64,000 bases of DNA. Origin: Bacteroidota bacterium. GTDB taxonomy: Bacteria > Bacteroidota > Bacteroidia > UKL13-3. Shown one piece after another: positions 37,600 to 46,463 of the stretch. The notes below the pieces were generated by a model. The model did not search any database. It had not been told where the DNA came from and saw only the letters and a list, made by a program, of their open reading frames with translations. The translations under genes were made by a program, and so were the position numbers. Numbering within the stretch: the first letter of the stretch is position 1; each line of letters begins with the position of its first letter. The DNA is taken from contig JAUXUD010000022.1 of the NCBI GenBank assembly GCA_030680835.1, forward strand, positions 124,001 to 188,000, in the 5' to 3' direction.

Positions 37600-38765
37600 A
37601 TAAAATTAATTGTGTTTTTTATTCTTAAAATTGCTTCCTTTAAAATATCTGCGGATGTTGCAAAACTCAACCGGATATAGCCATCGGCTCCATCCCCAAA
37701 CCACTCTTTCAATCCGGGTACTACGGCTACCTTTGCTTGGTCCATTAATATTCTGTGTATTTCAATATTTGTTTTATTAGTTCCCCGGATATCAACAAAA
37801 GCCACATAGCAGCCTTGCGGGGAAATACATTTAAATCCTGAAATTGCATTCATTTCATTCACACATAAATCGCGCATCGACTGTAAATGAGCAACAAAAT
37901 CATTTAACCAATATTCACATTTTTCAAGAGCAGCGGTTGCAGCAACCTGTGAAACTACATTGGCTCCATGAACTGTTGATTGATGTAGGGAAGCTTCCAT
38001 TAATTTATTAAAGTGCATTGCATGAGATGCCATCACACTTCCAATTCTTAATCCGGCCAAGCCATACGACTTGCTAAATCCTGTAATGGTAATGGTTCTG
38101 TCCCTGATCTCCCGGTTTAAGGATGCAATACTTACAAACTGGCAGGGTTTAAAAACGATGTCGCTCCATATTTCATCCGATAAAATAATCAGATTGTATT
38201 TACAGGCAATTTCACCCAGCTGCATCAATTCCGATTTCGTAAAAACCTTTCCTGTGGGATTCAGGGGATTGCATAAACAAAGCATCCGGGTATTTTTTGA
38301 TATCAGACTTTCCAGAAGTGTAAAGTCAATATCTGCATCTCCGGCGGGTATTGCAAACGGTACCGCAATCCCTCCAACAGATTCAACAGAATACCTGAAT
38401 AAAAAATCTACCGGATCAAAAATAATAGCTTCATCATGCTTTTCAAGAAAGGCCTTACAGGTTAAATAAATACCATAAGCGGCGCTGTCTACGGGTAAAA
38501 TGAATTCGGGGGCAGCCGGAATATTTCGCTTATTTTGATAATATCCGGCAAGGCTTTCTTTAAACTCGGACAATCCTTCGGGGGGGCCGTAACAGAAATA
38601 TCGTTCATTGCTGAAATTACAAATTGCCGCTGCAATTTCCGGAGCACATGGAAAATCAGGATCGGCTGCTGTTAATGGAATAATCCCTTCAGCCACTTTA
38701 GCCCAGCGTAAGTTAAATGCTCTTTTTTTTAAAATTTCAAGATTTACTGAGGTATGGCTAAACAT
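37596..38765 (-). CDS. PLP-dependent class I/II aminotransferase
   Basis: A 389-residue fold-type I PLP enzyme. Key features are NPLNPTGKVF (166-175), the PLP-nitrogen-binding Asp197 in LSDEIW, the Schiff-base Lys232 in TGFSKSYGLAGLRIG, and a C-terminal arginine in YIRLSF for the substrate carboxylate. Similarity is to aspartate/aromatic aminotransferases and PatB/MalY-type C-S lyases; motifs alone do not separate these. Its stop overlaps the start of the monooxygenase-DsbA gene. The response regulator gene ends 34 nt upstream. Context suggests it supplies or consumes a keto or amino acid that the flavoprotein also handles; this is inference. Confidence 0.9.
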   Translation of the reverse strand: MFSHTSVNLEILKKRAFNLRWAKVAEGIIPLTAADPDFPCAPEIAAAICNFSNERYFCYGPPEGLSEFKESLAGYYQNKRNIPAAPEFILPVDSAAYGIYLTCKAFLEKHDEAIIFDPVDFLFRYSVESVGGIAVPFAIPAGDADIDFTLLESLISKNTRMLCLCNPLNPTGKVFTKSELMQLGEIACKYNLIILSDEIWSDIVFKPCQFVSIASLNREIRDRTITITGFSKSYGLAGLRIGSVMASHAMHFNKLMEASLHQSTVHGANVVSQVAATAALEKCEYWLNDFVAHLQSMRDLCVNEMNAISGFKCISPQGCYVAFVDIRGTNKTNIEIHRILMDQAKVAVVPGLKEWFGDGADGYIRLSFATSADILKEAILRIKNTINFI

Positions 38766-38799
38766 TTTAATGCAGGGTATTTAAGTGGGAAGAAAGTAA

Positions 38800-39183
38800 T
38801 TATTTATTCAATAGCTCAATTATTTTATCTTTTACCAGTGGTTTGATAAAAAGATCGGAAACCATGGGATGACTTTTTGCCCTTTCAATATCATAAGGAG
38901 CAATCGTTGATGAAACAATATAGATATCTATTTTCTTTGCCAATTTGGGAAGTAATAATTTATATTCTTCCAAAAAACCCCAGCCATCCAATATGGGCAT
39001 AAAAATATCCAAAAAAATAATATCCGGCAATAACAAGGCATTGCCTGCAATACTCTTTAAATAATCTATTGCTTCCTGTCCATCATTAAATTCACTTATC
39101 TGAGATTCAATTTTGGTAGAACTAATTGTTTTTTTAGTTAAAAAAACAAAGGTTTGATCATCATCAACAATAAATAAATTCAT
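38800..39183 (-). CDS. Single-domain response regulator
   Basis: A 127-residue CheY-like receiver without output domain. The acidic pocket is VDDDQ (residues 6-10), the phospho-acceptor Asp59 lies in DIIFLDIFMP, the switch Thr/Ser is in IVSST, and Lys is in LFIKPL (about 113). The gene lies 11 nt downstream of the histidine kinase gene, so this is its probable partner. Single receivers relay phosphate or act by protein contact, so how it would influence the downstream enzymes is unclear. Confidence 0.92.
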   Translation of the reverse strand: MNLFIVDDDQTFVFLTKKTISSTKIESQISEFNDGQEAIDYLKSIAGNALLLPDIIFLDIFMPILDGWGFLEEYKLLLPKLAKKIDIYIVSSTIAPYDIERAKSHPMVSDLFIKPLVKDKIIELLNK

Positions 39184-39194
39184 GTTTTAATTTA

Positions 39195-40703
39195 TCAATA
39201 CTGGTTTTTAAATTCAATAAATATAGTTGTACCTTTATCAGGGGTACTTTCTGCCCAAATTTTCCCGTCCATTGCATCAACATGGGTTTTTGTCATATAC
39301 AATCCAAATCCTTTTGCATTGGGATTGCGGTGAAATACCTTGCCTATTTTAAAAAAATTGTCTTTGTGTTTTACCAGGTCAATACCCAAACCGTTATCGC
39401 TTACTGATAAAATGATATTGTTATTTGCTTTTTTAGTCTCGATGATAATATGTGGTTTTCTTTGTGGTGATTTGTACTTAAGTGAATTGCTAATTAAATT
39501 ATGGAATATGCTGAACAGATATTTGGGAGGAAACAGAATCTCCGGTGCCTCATTGAATTTTCTTTCAATAACGGCTCCCGACCGGCTTATTTCCGCTTCA
39601 AATGGTTCCAATGTTCTGTTCAAACACATTTCTAAATTAATATTTTCTGATTGTATTTCAATATCCTGTTTTATTTGAATTGATTCTACCAGTTCGTTAA
39701 ACGTTGTATGTAAATTTTCAATAACCGGTTTAAATTTTGATATTAAAAATTTTCTTTCCTGTTCGTCAGTACTTTCTTCAATAAATGTAACCAGCATCGA
39801 CATATTTACCAGAGGCGCCCTGAGGTTATGCGATACAATATTACAAAAATCTACCAATTGCACATTTTGTAATGAAAGCTGTTCAACATATAAAGCCTGC
39901 TTTTCTTCAAGTAATTTCCGCTCCGTTATATCAATACCAAATCCAATAACCATTGATAACTCTCCTTTTTCGTCAAGAACCGGGAACAATCTTCTCAAAT
40001 GAGTGATGGTATTGCCTTCCGGGCTTTTCAAACTGTCCTCCCATCTCATTTCCCTGCCCGACTTTTTCACCTCTAAAAACTGTTCGCGTCTCACTTGGGC
40101 CAGTGAAGTATCTCTTTTTCTGTATGCTGCGTATTCAAAATCATCTTTGCCAATAATATATTTTCTAAGCTCTTCATCTTTAATTGCTCCCGGATTTACA
40201 AACAAATATCTGTGCTCTTTATCAAACACCGCAATATCCGTAGGAATTTTATTTAATATATTTTCATAAAATTCTTTTTGCTTATCAAGTCTGCTTGATA
40301 TCAGTTTCCTGTCTGTTAAATCACTTATATAGCAAATATAAAATCTTTCTCCATTGATTGTTGAAAGAGATATCCCTAATGCAATGTTTACATCTGTATT
40401 ATTTTTACGTAATGCAGAAATTTCATGGGTATTGTTTACTACTTTACCCTCATTAAATTGCTCCATCCAGCTAAGATGCTCATTTCTACCGGCTTCGGGA
40501 ATGATTATTTCATGAATTTTTTTCCCAAATGTTTCTTCTTCGGTCCAGTCAAAAATAACGCGGGCTTTTGGATTCCAGTAAAGAATCACCCCATCCGGAT
40601 TGATCACGATGATGGCATGAATTGCATTTTCAAAAATGCATTTCAACTGAACCAAAGTCTCATTTAATCCTTGTTTGTTATTTATATTCTGGCTCTTTTC
40701 CAT
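39195..40703 (-). CDS. Cytoplasmic PAS-PAS sensor histidine kinase
   Basis: A 502-residue kinase without signal peptide or TM helices. Two PAS domains (about 14-132, ending in YISDLTDRK; and 145-262, ending in GFGIDITERK) lead via a coiled coil to a HisKA domain with His292 in NIVSHNLRAPL. The ATPase follows with N box FHNLISNSLKYKSP, G1 box SVSDNGLGIDL and G2 box KGFGLYMTKTHV. The PAS domains should sense a small molecule, redox or light inside the cell. It is first in the minus-strand unit kinase - receiver - aminotransferase - monooxygenase/DsbA. Confidence 0.93.
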   Translation of the reverse strand: MEKSQNINNKQGLNETLVQLKCIFENAIHAIIVINPDGVILYWNPKARVIFDWTEEETFGKKIHEIIIPEAGRNEHLSWMEQFNEGKVVNNTHEISALRKNNTDVNIALGISLSTINGERFYICYISDLTDRKLISSRLDKQKEFYENILNKIPTDIAVFDKEHRYLFVNPGAIKDEELRKYIIGKDDFEYAAYRKRDTSLAQVRREQFLEVKKSGREMRWEDSLKSPEGNTITHLRRLFPVLDEKGELSMVIGFGIDITERKLLEEKQALYVEQLSLQNVQLVDFCNIVSHNLRAPLVNMSMLVTFIEESTDEQERKFLISKFKPVIENLHTTFNELVESIQIKQDIEIQSENINLEMCLNRTLEPFEAEISRSGAVIERKFNEAPEILFPPKYLFSIFHNLISNSLKYKSPQRKPHIIIETKKANNNIILSVSDNGLGIDLVKHKDNFFKIGKVFHRNPNAKGFGLYMTKTHVDAMDGKIWAESTPDKGTTIFIEFKNQY

Positions 40704-41024
40704 TGCTTTTAATATTCAAAAGCTTGATAATCAATTGGGTTATTAATATTATACAAATTGGATTTTAAAATATAATCCCAGCACATTTCCATTGAATTTC
40801 TTTTTCAATTTTCCTGGGAATACAAGTAAAGGGTTTATAAAGACAAAGTTAACTCAAAAAAATCCATAAATGCAACACTTTATGGGTTTGCATATTAAAA
40901 ACAATCCTGATAACAGGTAGTAATATTAATTTAATTAAACATAATGGCTGTATCAGCAGTAATCGAACTGCCGGAGCGGAGTATAGATCCAGGCAGGTAA
41001 ATTTAAGTTCCTGCTTAACGATTC
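40704..41024. other. Intergenic region upstream of the PAS kinase
   Basis: 321 bp without a supported gene. AT-rich in the left two thirds, and more GC-rich with CTGCCGGAGCGGAG at 40969-40982. It must hold the kinase promoter and the 3' end of the small lipoprotein transcript. Confidence 0.4.
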
Positions 41025-41225
41025 TTAAAGGCTGTCGGTTTCAGCGCTGTCGGCATCGAGTTCTTCCATTTGCGCCTTGATAGCCTTTTCAAGCGAGTCC
41101 ATTGCCCTTTGGTCCATGTTCATTTGGTTTTGAACAGCAGTTTCTTCCTGGTTATTCAATTTTGGGTTGTTCTGGCAAGCAACAATTGCCAGGAAAAGAA
41201 ATGTAACAGCTAATAATTTTTTCAT
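41025..41225 (-). CDS. Small lipoprotein, unknown function
   Basis: A 66-residue product with a signal peptide and lipobox (AIVAC, Cys17), followed by a short Asn/Gln/Glu/Asp-rich, probably helical or disordered tail (QRAMDSLEKAIKAQMEEL). It lies 32 nt downstream of lptB in the same orientation and is likely the last gene of that transcript. I do not recognise the family; the acidic tail is all that is left after processing. Confidence 0.75.
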   Translation of the reverse strand: MKKLLAVTFLFLAIVACQNNPKLNNQEETAVQNQMNMDQRAMDSLEKAIKAQMEELDADSAETDSL

Positions 41226-41257
41226 GTCCGGTATTTTTAAATAATTTACAAAGATTA

Positions 41258-41986
41258 CTATCTTAATACAAAATTCTGGCCTAAATATACTTTTCTTACA
41301 ATCTCATCATCTGCAAGTTCCTGAGCGGTTCCTCCCTTTAATATTCTTCCTTCAAACAACAAATAAGCCCTGTCAACAATCGATAATGTTTCATGTACAT
41401 TATGATCGGTAATTAATATACCAATATTCTTGTGTTTAAGCTTTGCTACAATTTGCTGAATGTCTTCTACAGCAATCGGGTCAATGCCTGCAAAGGGTTC
41501 ATCCAGTAAAATAAACTTTGGATTAACCGCCAGGGCACGCGCAATTTCTGTTCTTCTTCTTTCTCCCCCGCTTAATACGTTACCCATACTTTTTCGTACC
41601 CGGTTCAGGCCAAACTCTTCCATTAATGATTCCAGTTTTTCGGCTTGCTCAGCTTTTGTAAGTTTCGTCATTTCAAGTACGGCTTTTACATTGTCTTCAA
41701 CACTTAATGACCTGAAAATGGAAGCTTCCTGAGACAAGTAACCCAGTCCTTTTTGTGCCCTTTTATACATGGGCAAATCGGTAATATTTTCGTCGTTCAG
41801 ATACACCTCACCGGCATCCGGTTTAATCAATCCAACAGTCATGTAAAAAGTTGTTGTTTTACCTGCGCCGTTTGGCCCGAGCAAACCCACACATTCTCCC
41901 TGGTGTACTTCAATGGAAACATGGTCAACAACAGTTCGTTTCTTATATCGCTTTACCAGGTTTACGCTTTTTAATATCATTGTCAT
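41258..41986 (-). CDS. lptB: LPS-export ABC transporter ATPase LptB
   Basis: The ATPase that powers extraction of lipopolysaccharide from the inner membrane in the LptB2FG complex. The 242-residue protein shows Walker [10 protein letters not shown] (about 36-44), Q-loop LSQEAS, signature [15 protein letters not shown], Walker [13 protein letters not shown] and the H-loop ITDHNV, in the order and length typical of LptB (the GERRR signature is characteristic). It lies 18 nt downstream of purF and 32 nt upstream of the small lipoprotein gene. The lptF/G partners are not in the window. Confidence 0.93.
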   Translation of the reverse strand: MTMILKSVNLVKRYKKRTVVDHVSIEVHQGECVGLLGPNGAGKTTTFYMTVGLIKPDAGEVYLNDENITDLPMYKRAQKGLGYLSQEASIFRSLSVEDNVKAVLEMTKLTKAEQAEKLESLMEEFGLNRVRKSMGNVLSGGERRRTEIARALAVNPKFILLDEPFAGIDPIAVEDIQQIVAKLKHKNIGILITDHNVHETLSIVDRAYLLFEGRILKGGTAQELADDEIVRKVYLGQNFVLR

Positions 41987-42004
41987 AGGTTTGGTTCAAT
42001 AAAA

Positions 42005-43900
42005 CTAATACGCCCTGGCAGTTATGCCCTCCATAAAATTAATAAACGCTTTATTCACTACCTTGTTGCCTCCGGGTGTTGGGTAGTTGCCTGTAAAATA
42101 CCAGTCGCCGAGGTGGTTTGGACAAGCATCATGCAGGTTTTCGATGCTTTGATAAATTACATCCACTTCAGCATGAATATCTTCAGGGGTAACAATTTCG
42201 GCAATTCTCCTACTGATTTCGTCGGCCGTAAAATTGGCATACAGGTCTTTCACATAATTAACCATTTCTTCTTTAGGTAATACCTCCTGCGCTTTGCATT
42301 TTTGATAAACCTCATTTAACAAATGTTCCTTTCTGTTGCTTTTTAACAGTGAAACCATAGCTCTGAACGCAACAAAATCGTTCATCCGGCTCATGTCAAT
42401 TCCATAACAATCGGGGTATCTGATTTGCGGGGATGATGAAACAATAATAATTTTCTTTGGATGCAGCCTGTCTAAAATACGAAGTATGCTTGATTTTAAC
42501 GTAGTTCCCCTAACAATGGAATCATCAATTACAACCAGCGTATCAACATGGTTTTTAATAACCCCATAAGTAACATCATACACATGCGCCACCATATCTT
42601 CGCGGTGTTCATCATCGGTAATAAAGGTACGGAGTTTGGCATCTTTTACGGCAACTCTTTCTCTTCTGGGATGAACCGATAAAATCCGTTTTACCTGCGA
42701 AGGTTCCGGATCCGCGCCTAATTTTCTTATTTCTTCAACTTTCCAGTTATCCAGTATTTCGTTGATCCCATCTATCATGCCATAAAAGGCAACGGCTGCA
42801 GTATTGGGGATATACGAAAACACGGTATTCTTAAAATCATAATCCACCGTTTCCATTATTTTACCGGCCAGCAAGTGACCCAGCATTTTACGTTCTTTAT
42901 AAATTTCCCGGTCGTTCCCTCTCGAAAAATATATTCGTTCGAATGAACAGGATTTGCGTTCGCCCGGGGGCATAATATTCACCTCTTTTACGGAACCATT
43001 TTTTCTGACAATCAACGCATTTCCCGGACCGATTTCTTTGATATCGCGATGGGCAATATTAAAGCCTGTCATAATTGCCGGCTTTTCACTGGTAACTACA
43101 ACAATTTCATCATTCTGGTAATAATAACAAGGGCGAATTCCATTGGGATCGCGCACCACAAAAGCATCGCCATGTCCAATCATACCGGCCATTACATAGC
43201 CTCCATCGGCATCCCGTAATGAGCGGCGTAATATGGTTTCTACATTTACATATTCCGACATCAAATGACTAATGTCCCTGTTTGAATGTCCTTCAATTTT
43301 AAAACGGGTAAAGTTACGCTGAACCTCTTCATCCAAAAAATGTCCCATCTTTTCGAGCATGGTAACGGTATCGGCTTTTTCACGGGGGTGCTGACCCAGT
43401 TCCATTAAAATTTCAAAAAGTTCATCTACGTTGGTCAGGTTAAAATTGCCTGCCAGCATTAAGTTGCGGCTCATCCAGTTATTGTCGCGGATAAACGGGT
43501 GACACAGGTCTTTGCTATTGCCTCCATGGGTTCCGTAACGCAGATGCCCCAGATACAATTCGCCCACAAAAGGCGCATTTTTTTTTAAGTATTCAGCGTT
43601 TTTTAATTGTTCTTTGGTACCCGTTTTATCAATTTTTTCGGAAACCCTACGGAAAATTTCAGCAATTGCATCGCTTCCATTTGCTCTTTCCCTGAAAATA
43701 AAGGCTTCACCAGGTTCCGGATCAAACTTGATTACTCCAACCCCGGCTCCATCCTGACCCCGGTTATGTTGTTTTTCCATTAACAGGTACATTTTGGTTA
43801 GCCCATAAAGTGCTGAACCATACTTTTCCTGGTAAAAACTTAAGGGCTTCAGGAGGCGGATTACCGCGATACCGCATTCGTGTTTTATTGGATCACTCAT
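42005..43900 (-). CDS. purF: Amidophosphoribosyltransferase
   Basis: First committed step of purine synthesis: PRPP plus glutamine to phosphoribosylamine. The 631-residue enzyme has an N-terminal Ntn glutaminase domain beginning after a short propeptide, with nucleophile Cys9 in MSDPIKHECGIAVIRL. The phosphoribosyltransferase domain shows the PRPP motif VVIDDSIVRGTTLKSSI (about 460) and DREIYKERKMLG. I chose the ATG at 43898-43900, 8 codons below another ATG, since it puts Cys9 at the usual distance. The length exceeds E. coli PurF (~505) as in several Bacteroidetes homologues. It heads a run with lptB. Confidence 0.92.
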   Translation of the reverse strand: MSDPIKHECGIAVIRLLKPLSFYQEKYGSALYGLTKMYLLMEKQHNRGQDGAGVGVIKFDPEPGEAFIFRERANGSDAIAEIFRRVSEKIDKTGTKEQLKNAEYLKKNAPFVGELYLGHLRYGTHGGNSKDLCHPFIRDNNWMSRNLMLAGNFNLTNVDELFEILMELGQHPREKADTVTMLEKMGHFLDEEVQRNFTRFKIEGHSNRDISHLMSEYVNVETILRRSLRDADGGYVMAGMIGHGDAFVVRDPNGIRPCYYYQNDEIVVVTSEKPAIMTGFNIAHRDIKEIGPGNALIVRKNGSVKEVNIMPPGERKSCSFERIYFSRGNDREIYKERKMLGHLLAGKIMETVDYDFKNTVFSYIPNTAAVAFYGMIDGINEILDNWKVEEIRKLGADPEPSQVKRILSVHPRRERVAVKDAKLRTFITDDEHREDMVAHVYDVTYGVIKNHVDTLVVIDDSIVRGTTLKSSILRILDRLHPKKIIIVSSSPQIRYPDCYGIDMSRMNDFVAFRAMVSLLKSNRKEHLLNEVYQKCKAQEVLPKEEMVNYVKDLYANFTADEISRRIAEIVTPEDIHAEVDVIYQSIENLHDACPNHLGDWYFTGNYPTPGGNKVVNKAFINFMEGITARAY

Positions 43901-43961
43901 AAAATAATTTGCAAAGTTAAACAAATATGCAATGGAAGCATATCAAAAGTTTAAGCTGCTC

Positions 43962-45050
43962 TTATTTTGCTATGTAGATTGTTTGAGATGGGTAGGCAAA
44001 TTCACAGCCGTGTCTGCGCACAATTTCAAGTATTTTTACATTGATTTCCTGTTTAACTTCTATCATGTCTTCATATACATTTGAGTTCACAAAATAGATA
44101 ATCAGGATATTAAGGGAACTGGTATCGAAATCGATAAACTTCACGGTAATGTCTTCGGCAATATCGGGACCCTGTTGCCGGATAGCCGCTTTGATATCAT
44201 CTATAATCAGGAGGATATCCTGAGCCTGACTCTGATAAGTAAGACCCACCGTAAATTTTACACGTCGTTGTGAGCTTTGGGTTATGTTATTGAGGTTTGA
44301 ATCGATAATTTTTTTGTTGGGCACAAAGAGTAAGGATTTTTCCAATGTTCTGATTCGAGTGGTTCGGAATCCAATTTTTTCTACTACCCCCTTAACTTCT
44401 CCCAAATCAACAATATCACCCACTTTAAAAGGCTTATCGAGGTATATAATAAATGAACCTATTAAATTGGCAAGTGTATCTTGTGCCGCGAGCGCTATTG
44501 CCAAACCTCCAATACCCAAACTGGCTACAATGGTTAAAATGTTTACTTCAAAGGCCTTGGCCAAAATGGTAAAACAACATAGGGTATAAATGAGTACCTT
44601 GCTTAATTCCTTTAAAAAAGTAGCCAGGTCTTTACTAATTCTGCTTTCTTCCAGGTTGTGGTGAACATATTCAACAAATTCTACCGACTTCAGAAATAGT
44701 CTTGTGATTACTACAATTAATGCAATTACAAATACAGTTTGTAATGTCCAGCGTATGCCAAACACATCTGCTTTGTTAAAATTCCAGCTCTGGGGAAATG
44801 TTAATTCGTTGAACGCAACATATATGGAAACAACTATAAATAATTGTCTGAATGGAACGGTAAACAAAGAAATAAACTCTGCGTGAAACCTTGCATGCGA
44901 ATATTTTTTAAAGATGCGGTATGAAATGTTTGAAGCAAATTTTGCAATGAGCCTGCTAAATATCAAACCCAGCAATAAAATAATTCCACAGGCAAAATAT
45001 TTGCCCAATGAATTATCCAAAAACTGATTATCTAAAAAACTCCAATCCAT
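43962..45050 (-). CDS. MscS-family mechanosensitive channel
   Basis: A 362-residue inner-membrane channel that releases solutes on hypo-osmotic shock. Four or five N-terminal TM helices (for example VFVIALIVVITRLFLKSVEF) lead to the MscS pore and vestibule: GIGGLAIALAAQDTLANLIGSF (pore helix, about 178-199; note only first residues quoted here are the Gly/Ala-rich face), then LDKPFKVGDIVDLGEVKGVVE and GFRTTRIRTLEKSLLFVPNKK, a classic MscS beta domain. Same strand as purF, 61 nt before it. Confidence 0.92.
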   Translation of the reverse strand: MDWSFLDNQFLDNSLGKYFACGIILLLGLIFSRLIAKFASNISYRIFKKYSHARFHAEFISLFTVPFRQLFIVVSIYVAFNELTFPQSWNFNKADVFGIRWTLQTVFVIALIVVITRLFLKSVEFVEYVHHNLEESRISKDLATFLKELSKVLIYTLCCFTILAKAFEVNILTIVASLGIGGLAIALAAQDTLANLIGSFIIYLDKPFKVGDIVDLGEVKGVVEKIGFRTTRIRTLEKSLLFVPNKKIIDSNLNNITQSSQRRVKFTVGLTYQSQAQDILLIIDDIKAAIRQQGPDIAEDITVKFIDFDTSSLNILIIYFVNSNVYEDMIEVKQEINVKILEIVRRHGCEFAYPSQTIYIAK

Positions 45051-45074
45051 TGTGTATATTTAAAAGGGTCGATA

Positions 45075-45120
45075 AACCATAGTCGATAGTCTATGGTCTA
45101 TGGTCTATTGACTATGGACC
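45075..45120. repeat. Inverted repeat with heptamer (TCTATGG) loop
   Basis: CCATAGTCGATAG (45077-45089) pairs with CTATTGACTATGG (45105-45117) with one wobble. The 15-nt loop contains TCTATGG in tandem, again with a 7-bp period. Between mscS and the dehydrogenase gene. Confidence 0.8.
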
Positions 45121-45131
45121 ATCTACTTGTA

Positions 45132-46370
45132 TTACTTCACCAAATTGATCAAGGCCATTTCCAGTCCTTTTTTTAACAATCCTTTAGGTTTTGGGTTAAA
45201 CTGGTGCAAACGCATCAGGCCCTGCCAGATTGTTTTTGAGGTGTCTTTAAAAATTGCCTCATCACTTAAATCAACAGTATCATTGCTCATGCAATATGCA
45301 AATACACGGGCCATGCCACAATTGGCCAGATAATCCGGAATAACGGCAACCTGGTCATCGGTATAATTTGCAATGGGGCCTAAAAATATTTCCTGATCGG
45401 CAAAAGGCACATTGGCACCGCAACTGATTAGTTCCAGATCATGGGCGGTCATGATATCAATTTGTTCTTTGCCAACCAAACGGGATGCTGCAGCCGGCAC
45501 AAAAATTTCTGCACCTGTTTCCCAAATTTTAGAATTGATCTCTTCAAAACTCAACAAATCAGGATGCGTAAGTGTATTCCCCTGTTTGTTTAAAAACAAT
45601 TGTTTTATTTCTTCCTTGCTAAAACCTGTGGGCTTCAGCAGGCCTCCGTTTTTATCAATAATTCCCACTATCAAAATACCATATAAACTCATGTAATAAG
45701 CTGCTGCAGCTCCCACATTTCCCCAACCCTGAATGATGGCCCGTTTATAATTAATATTTCCTCCCCAGATACTGTAATAGTGACGAACGGCTTCGGCCAC
45801 ACCAAAGCCGGTAATCATATCGGCAACCAGGTAATTGGCTGTAACCTGCGGGGTAAACCGGTCATCTGTTAATACTTTGGAAACCCCTGTTCTTAAATTT
45901 TGTATCCGGATTTGTTTCTCAGTTTCACCCACTTTAAAGTGTCCGTTTACCACACCTTCCTGTGGGTGCAATAATCCATAACTTTCAGTAATCGGAATGA
46001 CTTCGTGTATTTCATCCACATTTAAATCGCCGCCTGTACCATAATAACTTTTCAGGATGGGATAAACTCCTTTGTACCAACGTTCCAAAACACCTTTTTT
46101 ACGCGAGTCGGAAGGATCAAAATTAATCCCTGATTTTGCGCCGCCGATGGCAGGTCCTGCGATGGTGAATTTAATCTCCATGGTTTTAGCCAGAGATGTT
46201 ACTTCATGTTTATTCAATCCTTTTCGCATACGCGTTCCGCCTCCGGCAGCTCCTCCGCGCAATGAGTTAATCACCAACCAACCTTCTGCTTCTGTTTCGC
46301 TGTCTTTCCATTCAAAAACAATTTCCGGCTGCTTTTCTTCGTATTTTTTTATTAGCTTTTGTAATTGCAT
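45132..46370 (-). CDS. Glu/Leu/Phe/Val family amino-acid dehydrogenase
   Basis: Catalyses reversible oxidative deamination of an amino acid. The 412-residue protein contains the substrate-site segment GPAIGGAKSGINFDP with two lysines preceding it (KFTIAG, GGAK) and a C-terminal Rossmann domain with GWGNVGAAAAYYM (about 215-227). Family members include glutamate and leucine dehydrogenases; the sequence alone does not settle substrate, though its length is near that of glutamate dehydrogenases. Monocistronic on the minus strand between hairpin-containing gaps. Confidence 0.88.
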   Translation of the reverse strand: MQLQKLIKKYEEKQPEIVFEWKDSETEAEGWLVINSLRGGAAGGGTRMRKGLNKHEVTSLAKTMEIKFTIAGPAIGGAKSGINFDPSDSRKKGVLERWYKGVYPILKSYYGTGGDLNVDEIHEVIPITESYGLLHPQEGVVNGHFKVGETEKQIRIQNLRTGVSKVLTDDRFTPQVTANYLVADMITGFGVAEAVRHYYSIWGGNINYKRAIIQGWGNVGAAAAYYMSLYGILIVGIIDKNGGLLKPTGFSKEEIKQLFLNKQGNTLTHPDLLSFEEINSKIWETGAEIFVPAAASRLVGKEQIDIMTAHDLELISCGANVPFADQEIFLGPIANYTDDQVAVIPDYLANCGMARVFAYCMSNDTVDLSDEAIFKDTSKTIWQGLMRLHQFNPKPKGLLKKGLEMALINLVK

Positions 46371-46408
46371 GCTGCTTGTTTTATTCTATTAATTCGTTTG
46401 TTTTTTTT

Positions 46409-46463
46409 GCTACAAAGGAACAAAGGAACAAAGAACTTTTTTGTTTCTTTGTTCCTTTGTAGC
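46409..46463. repeat. Hairpin with perfect 17-bp stem between anmK and the dehydrogenase
   Basis: GCTACAAAGGAACAAAG (46409-46425) is the exact complement of 46447-46463. The right arm overlaps the anmK stop codon. It is not followed by a T-run on the minus strand, so terminator function is unsure. Confidence 0.8.

Noticed and set aside
46409-46463. Rho-independent terminator for anmK
   Set aside because: The stem is strong but there is no T-run after it on the transcribed strand, so it is listed only as an inverted repeat.
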